A stretch of DNA of 64,000 nucleotides from Colwellia ponticola (GTDB lineage Bacteria > Pseudomonadota > Gammaproteobacteria > Enterobacterales > Alteromonadaceae), in assembly GCF_005885605.1 (NCBI RefSeq), contig NZ_SZVP01000001.1, positions 434,001-498,000 on the forward strand, given 5' to 3'. Below the pieces are notes generated by a model. The model saw only the letters and a program-made list of their open reading frames with translations. It was not told the DNA's origin and made no database searches. Shown piece after piece: positions 20,176 through 29,499 of this stretch. Every line of letters begins with the position of its first letter. The stretch's first letter is position 1. The translations under genes and the position numbers were made by a program.

Positions 20176-23169
20176 CTATTGCTGTTCAATTAAATTAATT
20201 TCATCTATTAAGCAATGCATCAACTCACTAATTAATAGCTGCGCCGCCTCATCAATTACTGTCGTTTTTTTGATCGCCAATTCTAACTCAGATGCTGCTT
20301 GATTAAGCTCTACAAAACCAAACATTTGCGCCGCCCCTGCTAAACGGTGTGCAAGTGCTGCGACTTTATTGATATCATTATTATCACGATAAAGGATCAA
20401 CTCGCGTTTATCGTTACTAAGGTTAGCTTTAAATTTAGCGACTAGATCACTTAAATCAAGCGCTAATAAGCTTTGTTCAGCTCTAGCAATCAGAGCAGGT
20501 TGTTCTATGTCTTTTTCTATGTCTTTTTTTATACTATTGCTTGCTAGCACAGAGCTCTCTGATTTAAAGTTCTCTAGTTTAGTATGGATCAATGCTGAAT
20601 CGGATGCATCGGCTCTTTCATCACACACTGTACAATGCTTAGCAATGGCAGCAATAAAGGCTGTTCTCTCTATCGGCTTTTTTAAATGGCCAGTGAAACC
20701 TAAGTCTAAATATTTACTCACTTCATGTGACATTGCATTCGCTGTTAACGCATAAATAGGTTGAGTACAACCTAAGTCTCGTAACGTTTGAAAGGCCTCA
20801 ACACCGTCCATTTCTGGCATTTGAATATCTAAAAGCACTAAATCCGGTTGATGTTTTATACATTGCGCTACCGCTTCTTTACCGTTAGTAGCGACAATAG
20901 TGTCTAACCCTAAACGTGTTAATAAGCGCGCAATTAAGCGGCGATTATCACCATGATCTTCTGCTAACAATATCTTACCGTTGAAGAGTTTACCGTCATG
21001 ATTTGCCAATAACCGACTGGGTAAAGGCACTCCGTTATCACAAATATTATGCAAACAAGGTAGACTCAAGCAAAAGCAACTACCATGGCCTAGCTTGCTA
21101 GTGACCGCTATGTTACCAGACATTAATTTTGCTAACTGATTTGACAAGGTTAATCCAAGTCCTGAGCCGCCAAAACGCCTGCTAATGCTATTATCTGCTT
21201 GGGTAAATATTTCAAAAACCTGTGCTAAGTGCGCTTCGCTTAACCCTATACCGGTATCGGTTACGGTAAAAACCAATTCATCATTTAGCCAAGTAATGTT
21301 GAGAGTTACCGAGCCTTTTTCAGTAAATTTAATAGCATTCGCACAAAGGTTTAATAAAATTTGCTTTAAGCGTAGACTATCTATTTCAATAACAAAGGGT
21401 AGCGGCAGTTGATGGGCAATTGTAAATACCAAGTTTTTCTGCTGCGCTTGAGCATTGAAGGTGTCACGTAAGTCTTGAATTAAGTCACTTAAATCTAGTG
21501 GTTGTATTTCCAATTCAAGTTTATTGGCTTCAATACGGCTTAAATCTAAAATATCATTTATTAAGTCTAATAAATGTAAGCTGTTGCCATGAACAACTTC
21601 AATATCTTGGCGAAATTTACTTTTATCAACATCATCATAAATAAGCGCTTCAGCATGACCGATAATAGCCGTAAGTGGTGTGCGTATTTCATGACTCATA
21701 TTAGCCAAGAACTGGCTTTTAACTTGATTCGCTTTTTCTAACTCGTGGGTTAAGGTTTCAAGTTCATGAGTACGCTGCTTAACTCGCCACTCCAACTCTT
21801 TTGTTAACCGCTGTTCTAGGTATCGACGATAAATAAAGAAGACAACAACAAAAATAAAAACTACTGAAAGAATAATAAGATTTCGCTGTTGTTCCGTTTT
21901 AACAGCTTCCAAGGTTTGTAGCTTTCTGCGTTGCTCTAAATCAACTATTTTCTGGCTTAGCTGCTTAGACTCAAACTCTGCTAATTTTTCATTAAGTAAG
22001 TTATTAGCCGCCAGTAGATATTTTTGTCGATAACGCTGTTGCTTGGCTAAGGCTTCAACAAAGTGATGTTGACTGGCACTGACTAGTGCAGATATAGCTA
22101 AATTTTCTGTTAATAGGTCTTGGTAATCATTTTTTTGTGCTACTGCTATTGACTCATTAATATAATGCTCTGCTTCGGCTAAATCGCCAGAGTAAAAATA
22201 CCCTTTTGCTAAACTCTGTAAACTACCCGCATAAGCTTTTTGGTGACCAATCTGTTGACTCATATTCAACGCTTTATTAGCATAAAAAATCGCTTGTTCC
22301 ACGTCTGCAATATTATTATAAACTTCTGATATATTATGCAGTTGTGCAGCGATATCATGTTTATAATCGTGCTGCTGAAAATAAGTTAAGGCCGCTAAAA
22401 TATTTTCTTCTGCTAATTTGAATTGACCTGAATCTTTATAAGCTACCCCTAAAGTAGCCGTGGCCTTAGCGACGCCCAAATTATCATTGAGTTGCTGACG
22501 TTTTAGGATAGTCTCTTTTAGCATGCTTATGGTGCTATCAAAGCGTTTTAAACTAAGGTGTAACACCGCTATATTGTATCTTATATCAACTTTATCTACT
22601 TCATCACCATAAGCTGAATATAAAGGCTCAGCCAGTTTATAATTTACCAAGGCTAAACTTGCTTGCCCTAGCGAGGTATATATTAAGGCTATATTATTTA
22701 ATAGGTTGGCACGTTCAATAGCAAAGTTATTAGCAACAAGATCTTGGTGAGTTTCATAATAATCCAGCGACTGCTGATAAGCGATCAGTGCTGATTTTAA
22801 TTCTCCTTGATAATGACGTAATACACCAAGCAACTTATTAGCTTTGGCGACTAAACCTAAAAAAACATTCGCTGCTGCAATATCTCGCGCTTGTTGTACA
22901 ACCTTAATACCCTCTTCATATTCATGAAGTAAGAACAAGGTTCTCCCTTGTAACAGCAGTATTCTAACTTGACCTGCCCCATCGAAATCACCGACGTTGA
23001 TAAGTTGTGATAATTCAGCTAATGCTTGTGTTTTATCATCGTGTTCACTTATTTGATTAAGTTGTTGTTGTAACGCACTATCATGTGCCCACACCTTATC
23101 GGCAACGACTAAAGTAACCATGGTTAATAAACAAAAGAGTAATATTATTTTTTTTCGTTTTTTAATCAT
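20176..23169 (-). CDS. TPR-sensing hybrid histidine kinase with receiver and Hpt domains
   Basis: 997 residues. Domain order: signal-like hydrophobic N-terminus (about 7-26); a periplasmic-type region of tandem TPR units (about 35-370); a coiled stretch; a membrane segment (about 425-445, LIILSVVFIFVVVFFIY); a HisKA domain with the phospho-acceptor His in ANMSHEIRTPLTAIIGHAEA (about 493); a HATPase with FTVTDTGIGLS and RRFGGSGLGLTLS; a receiver with Asp in DLVLLDIQMPEMDG (about 780); and a C-terminal Hpt domain with His in LAHRLAGAAQMFGF (about 940). All relay modules are in one chain, but no response regulator is adjacent, so the output partner is elsewhere. The ligand of the TPR sensor is unknown. 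Confidence 0.88.
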   Translation of the reverse strand: MIKKRKKIILLFCLLTMVTLVVADKVWAHDSALQQQLNQISEHDDKTQALAELSQLINVGDFDGAGQVRILLLQGRTLFLLHEYEEGIKVVQQARDIAAANVFLGLVAKANKLLGVLRHYQGELKSALIAYQQSLDYYETHQDLVANNFAIERANLLNNIALIYTSLGQASLALVNYKLAEPLYSAYGDEVDKVDIRYNIAVLHLSLKRFDSTISMLKETILKRQQLNDNLGVAKATATLGVAYKDSGQFKLAEENILAALTYFQQHDYKHDIAAQLHNISEVYNNIADVEQAIFYANKALNMSQQIGHQKAYAGSLQSLAKGYFYSGDLAEAEHYINESIAVAQKNDYQDLLTENLAISALVSASQHHFVEALAKQQRYRQKYLLAANNLLNEKLAEFESKQLSQKIVDLEQRRKLQTLEAVKTEQQRNLIILSVVFIFVVVFFIYRRYLEQRLTKELEWRVKQRTHELETLTHELEKANQVKSQFLANMSHEIRTPLTAIIGHAEALIYDDVDKSKFRQDIEVVHGNSLHLLDLINDILDLSRIEANKLELEIQPLDLSDLIQDLRDTFNAQAQQKNLVFTIAHQLPLPFVIEIDSLRLKQILLNLCANAIKFTEKGSVTLNITWLNDELVFTVTDTGIGLSEAHLAQVFEIFTQADNSISRRFGGSGLGLTLSNQLAKLMSGNIAVTSKLGHGSCFCLSLPCLHNICDNGVPLPSRLLANHDGKLFNGKILLAEDHGDNRRLIARLLTRLGLDTIVATNGKEAVAQCIKHQPDLVLLDIQMPEMDGVEAFQTLRDLGCTQPIYALTANAMSHEVSKYLDLGFTGHLKKPIERTAFIAAIAKHCTVCDERADASDSALIHTKLENFKSESSVLASNSIKKDIEKDIEQPALIARAEQSLLALDLSDLVAKFKANLSNDKRELILYRDNNDINKVAALAHRLAGAAQMFGFVELNQAASELELAIKKTTVIDEAAQLLISELMHCLIDEINLIEQQ

Positions 23170-23475
23170 GCGTTAATTAATGTTCTGTTTTACTGAGAGG
23201 TTGTAAACTGCAGTGCTTTACCAACAGTATACAGGGGCATTATTTATAACATTATTTATGATAAATAAACACTTATCGATTAATCTTAGTGTTGTGCTTT
23301 CTCTATGACGTACAAAGAAAGTATTAAGCGGCTGTTTCGTTAGCATGTAAACCTTGTTGATGAAGGATTTAAAAGCCTTATCAATAAAAAGACAAGGTTA
23401 ATCAAGTCGTATAGTAACATCGTTGATTAAACTTGCCTGGAGGTAAACTCAGCGCTATTTATCGAATAACATTCA
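23170..23475. other. Intergenic region between kinase and RND permease genes
   Basis: 306 bases without a gene. It should carry the kinase promoter and the end of the RND transcript. An interrupted inverted repeat is visible: AACCTTG at about 23350 with CAAGGTT at about 23392, plus an inner TTGAT/ATCAA pairing. It could fold into a branched hairpin but has no U-tract, so it is not called a terminator. Confidence 0.4.
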
Positions 23476-26400
23476 TTATTGACTTGTCGGCAACCTTGTA
23501 GTGTTAATCTTATCCGCTTGATGCCGCTGCTTTTTATGGCGAGAAAACAGCGTTTTAATATCTTCAATAATCATATACAAGCTCGGAATTAACACCAAGG
23601 TAACCACAGTAGCGAATAAAACTCCAAAAGATAATGATACCGCCATTGGAATGACGATTAACGCTTGCATACTGGTTTCAAAAAAGACAATAGGCACTAA
23701 GCCGACAAAGGTGGTAATTGATGTCAGCATAATAGCGCGAAAACGTTTAGTACCAGCATGTACTACCGCATATTTTAAGCTTTCACCACGCTTTCTAGCA
23801 TTGTTGACATAATCAACCATTACTAAAGAATCGTTCACCACGACGCCTGCGGCAGCAAGAATACCAAAAATAGAAAAGGTGTTTAAATCCATCCCTAAAA
23901 GTAAATGCCCTAATACTGAACCAATAACACCAAACGGAATAACGATCATAATCATCGCTGCTTGCGAGTAAGATTTTAACGGTATCGCCAATAGTGAAAA
24001 GATAACCATCAGTGAAATAATAAAATCTCTAAATTGCTCACTAGCACTTTCCATTTCTTCTTGAATACGTCCAGTAACCTCACTCTTCACCAAGGGGTAT
24101 TTACGTAACAATTGTGGCACAAAGTTATCGCGTATTTCTTTAGTTACCTCAAAAGGCTCTACTTGATCAGCATCAACACTGGCCCACACATTAATAGTTC
24201 GGTTCCCATTTTCTCGACGAATGCGGGTAACACCATCCGTAAGAATAATTTCAGCCAATTCAGATAAAGGTAACTCAGCACCGTTTGGCGCTTGGATCAT
24301 GACATCATCAACATGACCAACCGAGCTGCGCTCTGCTAGCGGATATCGCACCATGACTTTTATTTCTTCACTATCACGTAAAATACGCTGAGCTTCCAAG
24401 CCATAAAAACTATACCCCACTTGCGAAGCAATATCAGCTAAGGTTAATCCCATTGAGTAAGCTAACGGCTTTAATTCAAACTGAACTTCTTTAGCACTGG
24501 TTTGACGAGAGTCATTAACATCACCAACACCTTTAAGGGTATTAAGCTTGGCTTTGAGTTCTTTCGCCGCCAGTAAAAGCTGCGCATCATTTTGGCTTTC
24601 TAATCGAAAGGCAATATCACCATCATCACGACCACCACCAAATAAATTGTCGCTAATGGTTAGTGATTTAACGCCTGGGTAATTAGGTATCGCTTTTCGC
24701 CATCTATCAGCCAAAGCAAAGGTATCCATAACGCGTAATTCAGGGTCAACGAGTTTAACCATAATCTGGCCTTCAGTACGGCTACGTATCTCCACTTGCA
24801 TATCAGAGATCATTGATTGTCCTTGTACTTCCCTTCCTTGTTCAGTCTTGCCTTGCTCAGCAATAATTTCTGTATCAACTTGATTAATCACCGCTTGAAT
24901 ATTTAACAAGGTATTCAAGGTAGATTTTTCAGAGGCATCAACATTCATTTCAACGGTTATGCGTGGAAAGTCATGAGGGATTTTCGGTTGACCAACAAAG
25001 CGCACTATGCCGCCGCCAAACAGGCCTGCACTAATGAGCATAACACTGATAAAAAACATCAGTACTGCGTAACGATAGTGTAAAAACACCTGTAAATATG
25101 GGCGATAAACGTTTTCAATAAAGCGTTGTAATGATTTATCAATCCAAGCACGGGCCCTGTCTAACGGATTTTTTGGGTTAAATTCTTTAATTTTCATGTT
25201 AACCAGATGCGCTGGCAAAATGAGTTTCGACTCGATTAAAGAGAAAATCAAACAAAAAATAACAACAAAACCAATAGATTTACCAAAGGCTGACTCTGGT
25301 CCATCACCAAGTACAAACGGAATAAATACTGCTATAGTCGTTAACACGCCAAACGTTGCCGGCATAGCAACACGTTTAACCCCTCGAATAACATTGTCGG
25401 TACTGTGACCATGTCGCTCTATTTCTTCATGGGCACTTTCCCCCATGACAATGGCATCATCAACAACAATACCGAGCACTAAAATAAAGGCGAATAAGCT
25501 GGTAATGTTAATGGTGACATTAACAAACTCCATTGGCATAACCAGTAGTGTACCTAAAAAACATACCGGCAGACCCATCATTACCCAAAAGGCCAAACGT
25601 ACTCGTAAAAATAGTGCCAGCATAATAAACACTAAAACCGCACCGCTTTTCATGTTGTCCATCATCATGGTTAAGCGACCCTCAAGGTAGTAGGTCATAT
25701 CAACCCAAGTTTCTAATTTTACCCCTTGTGGTAATTGTGCTGACGTTTCTTCAACAAATTTATTCACGATATCTGCTACATCGGTAATGCTTTGATTATC
25801 GGCCGCACCAATAAATATAGTGATGGAATTTTTACCATTGAATTTAGAGTATTGTAAGCCTTCTTCAAAACCATCAATCACAGTTGCCAGCTCACCAAGT
25901 AGTACCCGAGTACCATCAGCAAGGGTCACCACAGGAATTTGCTCAAACTGGTAACCACGATAAGCTTGGTTTTCTACCCGTAAATTAATATAGCCATTTT
26001 CGGCGCGAATTTGACCTGCCGACATATTACGTGAGTAACCCCGCACGGCATTGGCAACATCGTTAAAGTTTAAGTTATATTCACGTAATTTATCTTTACT
26101 CACTTCAATCGATATTTCATAACTTAAACCGCTATATAATTCAGAAATATTGATCAAGGGTAATTGCTGCACTTCATCGTGTACTTTACGGCCAAGCTCT
26201 TTTAATTCAACATGAGTTAAGTCACCATATAAGCTGATATACATGACTTCTTGGCGAAATTTTTCTCGTTCAATTTTAATGCGTTCCATACCATCAGGAA
26301 AACTTGAAATAGAGTCTATCGCTGACTTAACCTCTTCAAGTACCAATTGCGGATCATAATCTAAATCGACTTCAAACCAACCATTAGAGAAATTACGGTT

Positions 26401-26748
26401 TGAGTAGGTAATAACGCGCTTAAGACCTTGTACGGTTTCAAGTGCTTCCTCTATTTTAATGGTTATGCCTTCTTCAACCTCCTGAGGCGCAGCACCGGGG
26501 TATGGTGCAGTATAAGAGATCCAATTAATCTTCACTTGCGGAAACATTTGTTTATTAATGCTGCTAATCGTTAACCCCCCTCCGACTAAAATGAATATCA
26601 TTAATAAGTTGGCAGCAACACTATTACGTGCAAACCAGGCGATTAAGCCAGTGTGAGTATTAATATCACTATGAGGTTTAGATGCGTTGTCATTCTCATT
26701 GCTTTTAGAGGCACTTGGCTTGTTAGTGACTTGGTCATCAGGGCTCAT
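23476..26748 (-). CDS. RND-family multidrug/solute efflux permease
   Basis: Inner-membrane proton-driven transporter of the HAE1/AcrB type. 1090 residues, expected length. First membrane helix at about 40-60, then a large periplasmic loop beginning MFPQVKINWISYTAPYPGAAPQEVEEGI. The proton-relay aspartate pair sits in LGIVVDDAIVMGES, with a matching second-half region AAAGVVVNDSLVMVDYVNNAR. Both halves of the internal duplication are intact. The substrate cannot be read from sequence. Its ATG overlaps the adaptor stop by one base (TAATG). No outer-membrane channel gene is adjacent, so a TolC-like protein from elsewhere is probably used. Confidence 0.92.
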   Translation of the reverse strand: MSPDDQVTNKPSASKSNENDNASKPHSDINTHTGLIAWFARNSVAANLLMIFILVGGGLTISSINKQMFPQVKINWISYTAPYPGAAPQEVEEGITIKIEEALETVQGLKRVITYSNRNFSNGWFEVDLDYDPQLVLEEVKSAIDSISSFPDGMERIKIEREKFRQEVMYISLYGDLTHVELKELGRKVHDEVQQLPLINISELYSGLSYEISIEVSKDKLREYNLNFNDVANAVRGYSRNMSAGQIRAENGYINLRVENQAYRGYQFEQIPVVTLADGTRVLLGELATVIDGFEEGLQYSKFNGKNSITIFIGAADNQSITDVADIVNKFVEETSAQLPQGVKLETWVDMTYYLEGRLTMMMDNMKSGAVLVFIMLALFLRVRLAFWVMMGLPVCFLGTLLVMPMEFVNVTINITSLFAFILVLGIVVDDAIVMGESAHEEIERHGHSTDNVIRGVKRVAMPATFGVLTTIAVFIPFVLGDGPESAFGKSIGFVVIFCLIFSLIESKLILPAHLVNMKIKEFNPKNPLDRARAWIDKSLQRFIENVYRPYLQVFLHYRYAVLMFFISVMLISAGLFGGGIVRFVGQPKIPHDFPRITVEMNVDASEKSTLNTLLNIQAVINQVDTEIIAEQGKTEQGREVQGQSMISDMQVEIRSRTEGQIMVKLVDPELRVMDTFALADRWRKAIPNYPGVKSLTISDNLFGGGRDDGDIAFRLESQNDAQLLLAAKELKAKLNTLKGVGDVNDSRQTSAKEVQFELKPLAYSMGLTLADIASQVGYSFYGLEAQRILRDSEEIKVMVRYPLAERSSVGHVDDVMIQAPNGAELPLSELAEIILTDGVTRIRRENGNRTINVWASVDADQVEPFEVTKEIRDNFVPQLLRKYPLVKSEVTGRIQEEMESASEQFRDFIISLMVIFSLLAIPLKSYSQAAMIMIVIPFGVIGSVLGHLLLGMDLNTFSIFGILAAAGVVVNDSLVMVDYVNNARKRGESLKYAVVHAGTKRFRAIMLTSITTFVGLVPIVFFETSMQALIVIPMAVSLSFGVLFATVVTLVLIPSLYMIIEDIKTLFSRHKKQRHQADKINTTRLPTSQ

Positions 26749-28067
26749 TATAACTCCCCTGACGCATTATTATTGGCTACTTTGAGTTCATTTTCCTCGC
26801 GGGTTTGGTTTAATTTATTTAACTGTTCTGGCTGACTTAACTCAGTTGCCTGATTTTTTTCTTCAAGTGCTGTTTCGTCATCCGCTAACGCTAACTTCAT
26901 ACCGTCAATAGGGTAATCTAAAGCTGAAATAATTAATCGATCGCCCTGTGCTAAACCATTAGCGACAATAACATTACTGCCTTGCTGACGAATAATATCA
27001 ATAGCAACATAATGTAAGGTTGAATCTTGATCTAAAATAGCGACTTTACCATTAACCACTAAATGCCTAGGTACGATAGTTGCCTGAGCGACATTATTAC
27101 CGACAATTTTCGCGTTAACGTAACTACCAAAACGTAACGGAGTGATATTAGCTTTAACGTTAGCTTTAGTCGTTTCAACAATCGCTGACCTACCAGTATA
27201 GAGCTGATTGGTTTTGTTTTGTAATTGATAGGGGTCATTAAACTCTGCCACTAAGTAACTCATACGACTAGTACTATCAATAACGCCTTCACTGCGTTTT
27301 ATCGTTGCCTGCCACTGGGTAGTTTTACCTGCATAAACACCGACCAGATTCACCTTGGAGTTTATACCTTGATTAACTAAAAACTCTAATTGATTATCGG
27401 CGACGGGCAAACGAACTTCAGCGGTGGCGGTCGCCAATACATGACCAATTTTACTGCCTACAGCGACAAACGATCCTAAGCCAATAGTTCGACTGTCGAT
27501 CATAGCATCGTAGGGAGCTCTAATTTCAGTGCGTTCTAAGTTACGCTCAGCGCGAAGTACTGATGCTTGCGCGGCTTTAACGCGGGCTAGCTCTTGAGCA
27601 AGTTGTGGTTTACGTAAACTTAATTGCGTTGGCGAGGTATCGGTTATTTTCTGCCATTCACTCTCGGCAACTTTCCCTTGTGCCACTTCTTTTTCAAGAT
27701 CCGCTTTTGCTGTTGCCATAGCGGCTTGTGCGTCAATTAACGCAGCATGGTAATCATTAGGGTCAATACGCGCTAACAACTGATCTTTTTTAACAAAACC
27801 ACCTCGAAGAAAAGTGTCACTCAATTCAACAATTTCACCTGTTACTTGCGCAATTAATTCAGTTTCATACTTCGGCGTCACCATGCCATAAGAATTGACC
27901 TCTAATGTCATTGAACCAACAGATATATTACTAACCGCAACAATAGGAGTGTTATCAACTATCGCTTTTTCTGCTGGCGGTTTTTTCATACTAAAAAAAG
28001 CAGCCATGCCTGCAAGGCCAACGACTAAGATGATAATAGGTATAATAATTTGTTTTTTAATAGCCAC
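26748..28067 (-). CDS. RND efflux periplasmic adaptor subunit
   Basis: Membrane-fusion protein linking the RND permease to an outer-membrane channel. 439 residues: N-terminal anchor at about 6-27, barrel-sandwich region (ELIAQVTGEIVELSDTFLRGGFVKKDQLLARIDPNDY), an alpha hairpin (about 110-180), the second half-motif RAPYDAMIDSRTIGLGSFVAVG, a beta-barrel domain and a charged, Q/N-rich C-terminal tail of about 45 residues. First gene of a two-gene operon, divergent from the S1 RNA-binding protein gene. Confidence 0.92.
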   Translation of the reverse strand: MAIKKQIIIPIIILVVGLAGMAAFFSMKKPPAEKAIVDNTPIVAVSNISVGSMTLEVNSYGMVTPKYETELIAQVTGEIVELSDTFLRGGFVKKDQLLARIDPNDYHAALIDAQAAMATAKADLEKEVAQGKVAESEWQKITDTSPTQLSLRKPQLAQELARVKAAQASVLRAERNLERTEIRAPYDAMIDSRTIGLGSFVAVGSKIGHVLATATAEVRLPVADNQLEFLVNQGINSKVNLVGVYAGKTTQWQATIKRSEGVIDSTSRMSYLVAEFNDPYQLQNKTNQLYTGRSAIVETTKANVKANITPLRFGSYVNAKIVGNNVAQATIVPRHLVVNGKVAILDQDSTLHYVAIDIIRQQGSNVIVANGLAQGDRLIISALDYPIDGMKLALADDETALEEKNQATELSQPEQLNKLNQTREENELKVANNNASGEL

Positions 28068-28524
28068 TTTTAATCCTGATCCTTTAAACGTTTTATTTGC
28101 TTGTAAACAAACTTATTTTAATTTTAACTTTAATAGTGCTGGCACTAGTTGAGCGAAAACTCACACTAGAGTAACTATTTTTTCGTTACAAGTATTTACA
28201 AAAATGTAACTTTTTATTAGCTCTACTTATTACAAGATATACGCCAAATAAATAAAACCAGTTCAACACTGTAAAATAAACAAATAAAAACTTAAATAAC
28301 AATAAGATAAAGACAATGATTTCTTATTGCTCAGCTAATAAACTGCTTACTGTTAATCGTTGATTTTTTTAGGTTAGTTTTTTTCACTATTTATTCGTTT
28401 TTATTTTATAAATATTGTTAAAATAACCAGCACTATATTGGTGAATTTTTAAATTGAAACCCGCGACTATATACCAAAGCGATTAATACGTTATAATGGG
28501 GAAAATTTTCCCACGGCCCTTTCC
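28068..28524. other. Divergent promoter region, adaptor / S1-domain protein
   Basis: 457 bases, very AT-rich, no gene found. On the plus strand a perfect -10 hexamer TATAAT lies at 28492-28497, 27 bases before the ATG of the RNA-binding protein gene, with no good -35 at 17 bp. Immediately after it is a 14-bp perfect palindrome, GGGAAAATTTTCCC (28499-28512), placed at the likely transcription start. Nothing recognisable could be assigned to the adaptor promoter on the minus strand. Confidence 0.45.
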
Positions 28525-29379
28525 ATGACAGACTCTCAACATACCCCCCCAGCAACTATTGGTAAATTTAACCAGCTCACTGTAGTGGCGATGCTGGACA
28601 AAGGTGCATACCTTGATGGTGGCGATTTAGGTGAAGTATTATTACCTAAACGTGATCTACCCGAGGCTTGTAAAGTGGGCGATAACGTTAACGTATTTCT
28701 TTACATTGACTCGGCAGAAAGATTAATAGCCACAACAGCAACACCGCTAGCGCAAGTGGGTGAATTTGTTTCTTTAAAAGTGGTACAAGTTAACAAAATT
28801 GGTGCCTTTCTTGATTGGGGTTTACCAAAAGATTTATTAGTACCTTTTAATCAACAACATACCGCAATGGAAGTAGGTAAATACTATTTAGTAAGAGTAT
28901 TTCTTGATCAACTTACCAATCGTATTGCTGCGTCAAGTAAGCTAGATAAGTTTATTGATATTTGGCCCGCACAATATCAACAAGGCGATAAAGTAAGCTT
29001 AATTATTGGTGGTAAAACTGACCTAGGTTATAAAGCTATTGTTAATGATCTACATTGGGGTCTACTTTACGATAATGAGATTTTTCAACACTTAAGAGTC
29101 GGTAAAAGAATTCCGGGCTATATTAAACAAGTGCGTGAAGATGGTCGTTTAGATCTACTGTTAACGCGTGGTAGTAAAAATAAGGTGAATGATTTTTCAG
29201 CTAAATTATTAGCACATATTGCCGACAGAGGCGGTGTTACGTCATTAAATGATAAAAGTGACCCCGAATTGATCCAAAGAACTTTAGGGGTAAGCAAAAA
29301 AACCTTTAAAGCAACGGTAGGTAACTTACTTAAAAATGGCAAAATAGCTATCGTTAAAGAAGGCATCAAGTTAGTGTAA
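28525..29379 (+). CDS. CvfB-like S1-domain RNA-binding protein
   Basis: 284 residues, typical for the CvfB/YitL family. It carries successive S1-like OB folds: about 10-65 (GKFNQLTVVAMLDKGAYLDG), 75-135 (GEFVSLKVVQVNKIGAFLDW) and 150-220 (GDKVSLIIGGKTDLGYKAIV). A winged-helix-like C-terminal segment follows (LNDKSDPELIQRTLGVSKKTFKATVGNLLKNGKI). Members bind RNA; Staphylococcus CvfB influences virulence gene expression, but the role in gammaproteobacteria is not established. Monocistronic, followed by a strong terminator. Confidence 0.88.
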   Translation: MTDSQHTPPATIGKFNQLTVVAMLDKGAYLDGGDLGEVLLPKRDLPEACKVGDNVNVFLYIDSAERLIATTATPLAQVGEFVSLKVVQVNKIGAFLDWGLPKDLLVPFNQQHTAMEVGKYYLVRVFLDQLTNRIAASSKLDKFIDIWPAQYQQGDKVSLIIGGKTDLGYKAIVNDLHWGLLYDNEIFQHLRVGKRIPGYIKQVREDGRLDLLLTRGSKNKVNDFSAKLLAHIADRGGVTSLNDKSDPELIQRTLGVSKKTFKATVGNLLKNGKIAIVKEGIKLV

Positions 29380-29438
29380 AAACTAATGCCATTGCGTTAA
29401 ATAAACGCTTTAGGCAAAATCTTTAGATAAGATATTTG

Positions 29439-29479
29439 CAAAAAAAGAGCTTATAACATAGTTACAAGCTCTTTTTTTG
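29439..29479. terminator. Bidirectional rho-independent terminator
   Basis: CAAAAAAAGAGCTT (29439-29452) pairs perfectly with AAGCTCTTTTTTTG (29466-29479) around a 13-nt loop. It gives a U-rich tail in either direction and sits between the convergent S1-protein and TonB-receptor genes. Confidence 0.9.
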
Positions 29480-29499
29480 TACTTACCGTTTGCTATCGA

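Noticed and set aside
23340-23400. Hairpin as terminator of the RND operon
   Set aside because: The pairing is interrupted by long loops and there is no U-tract.
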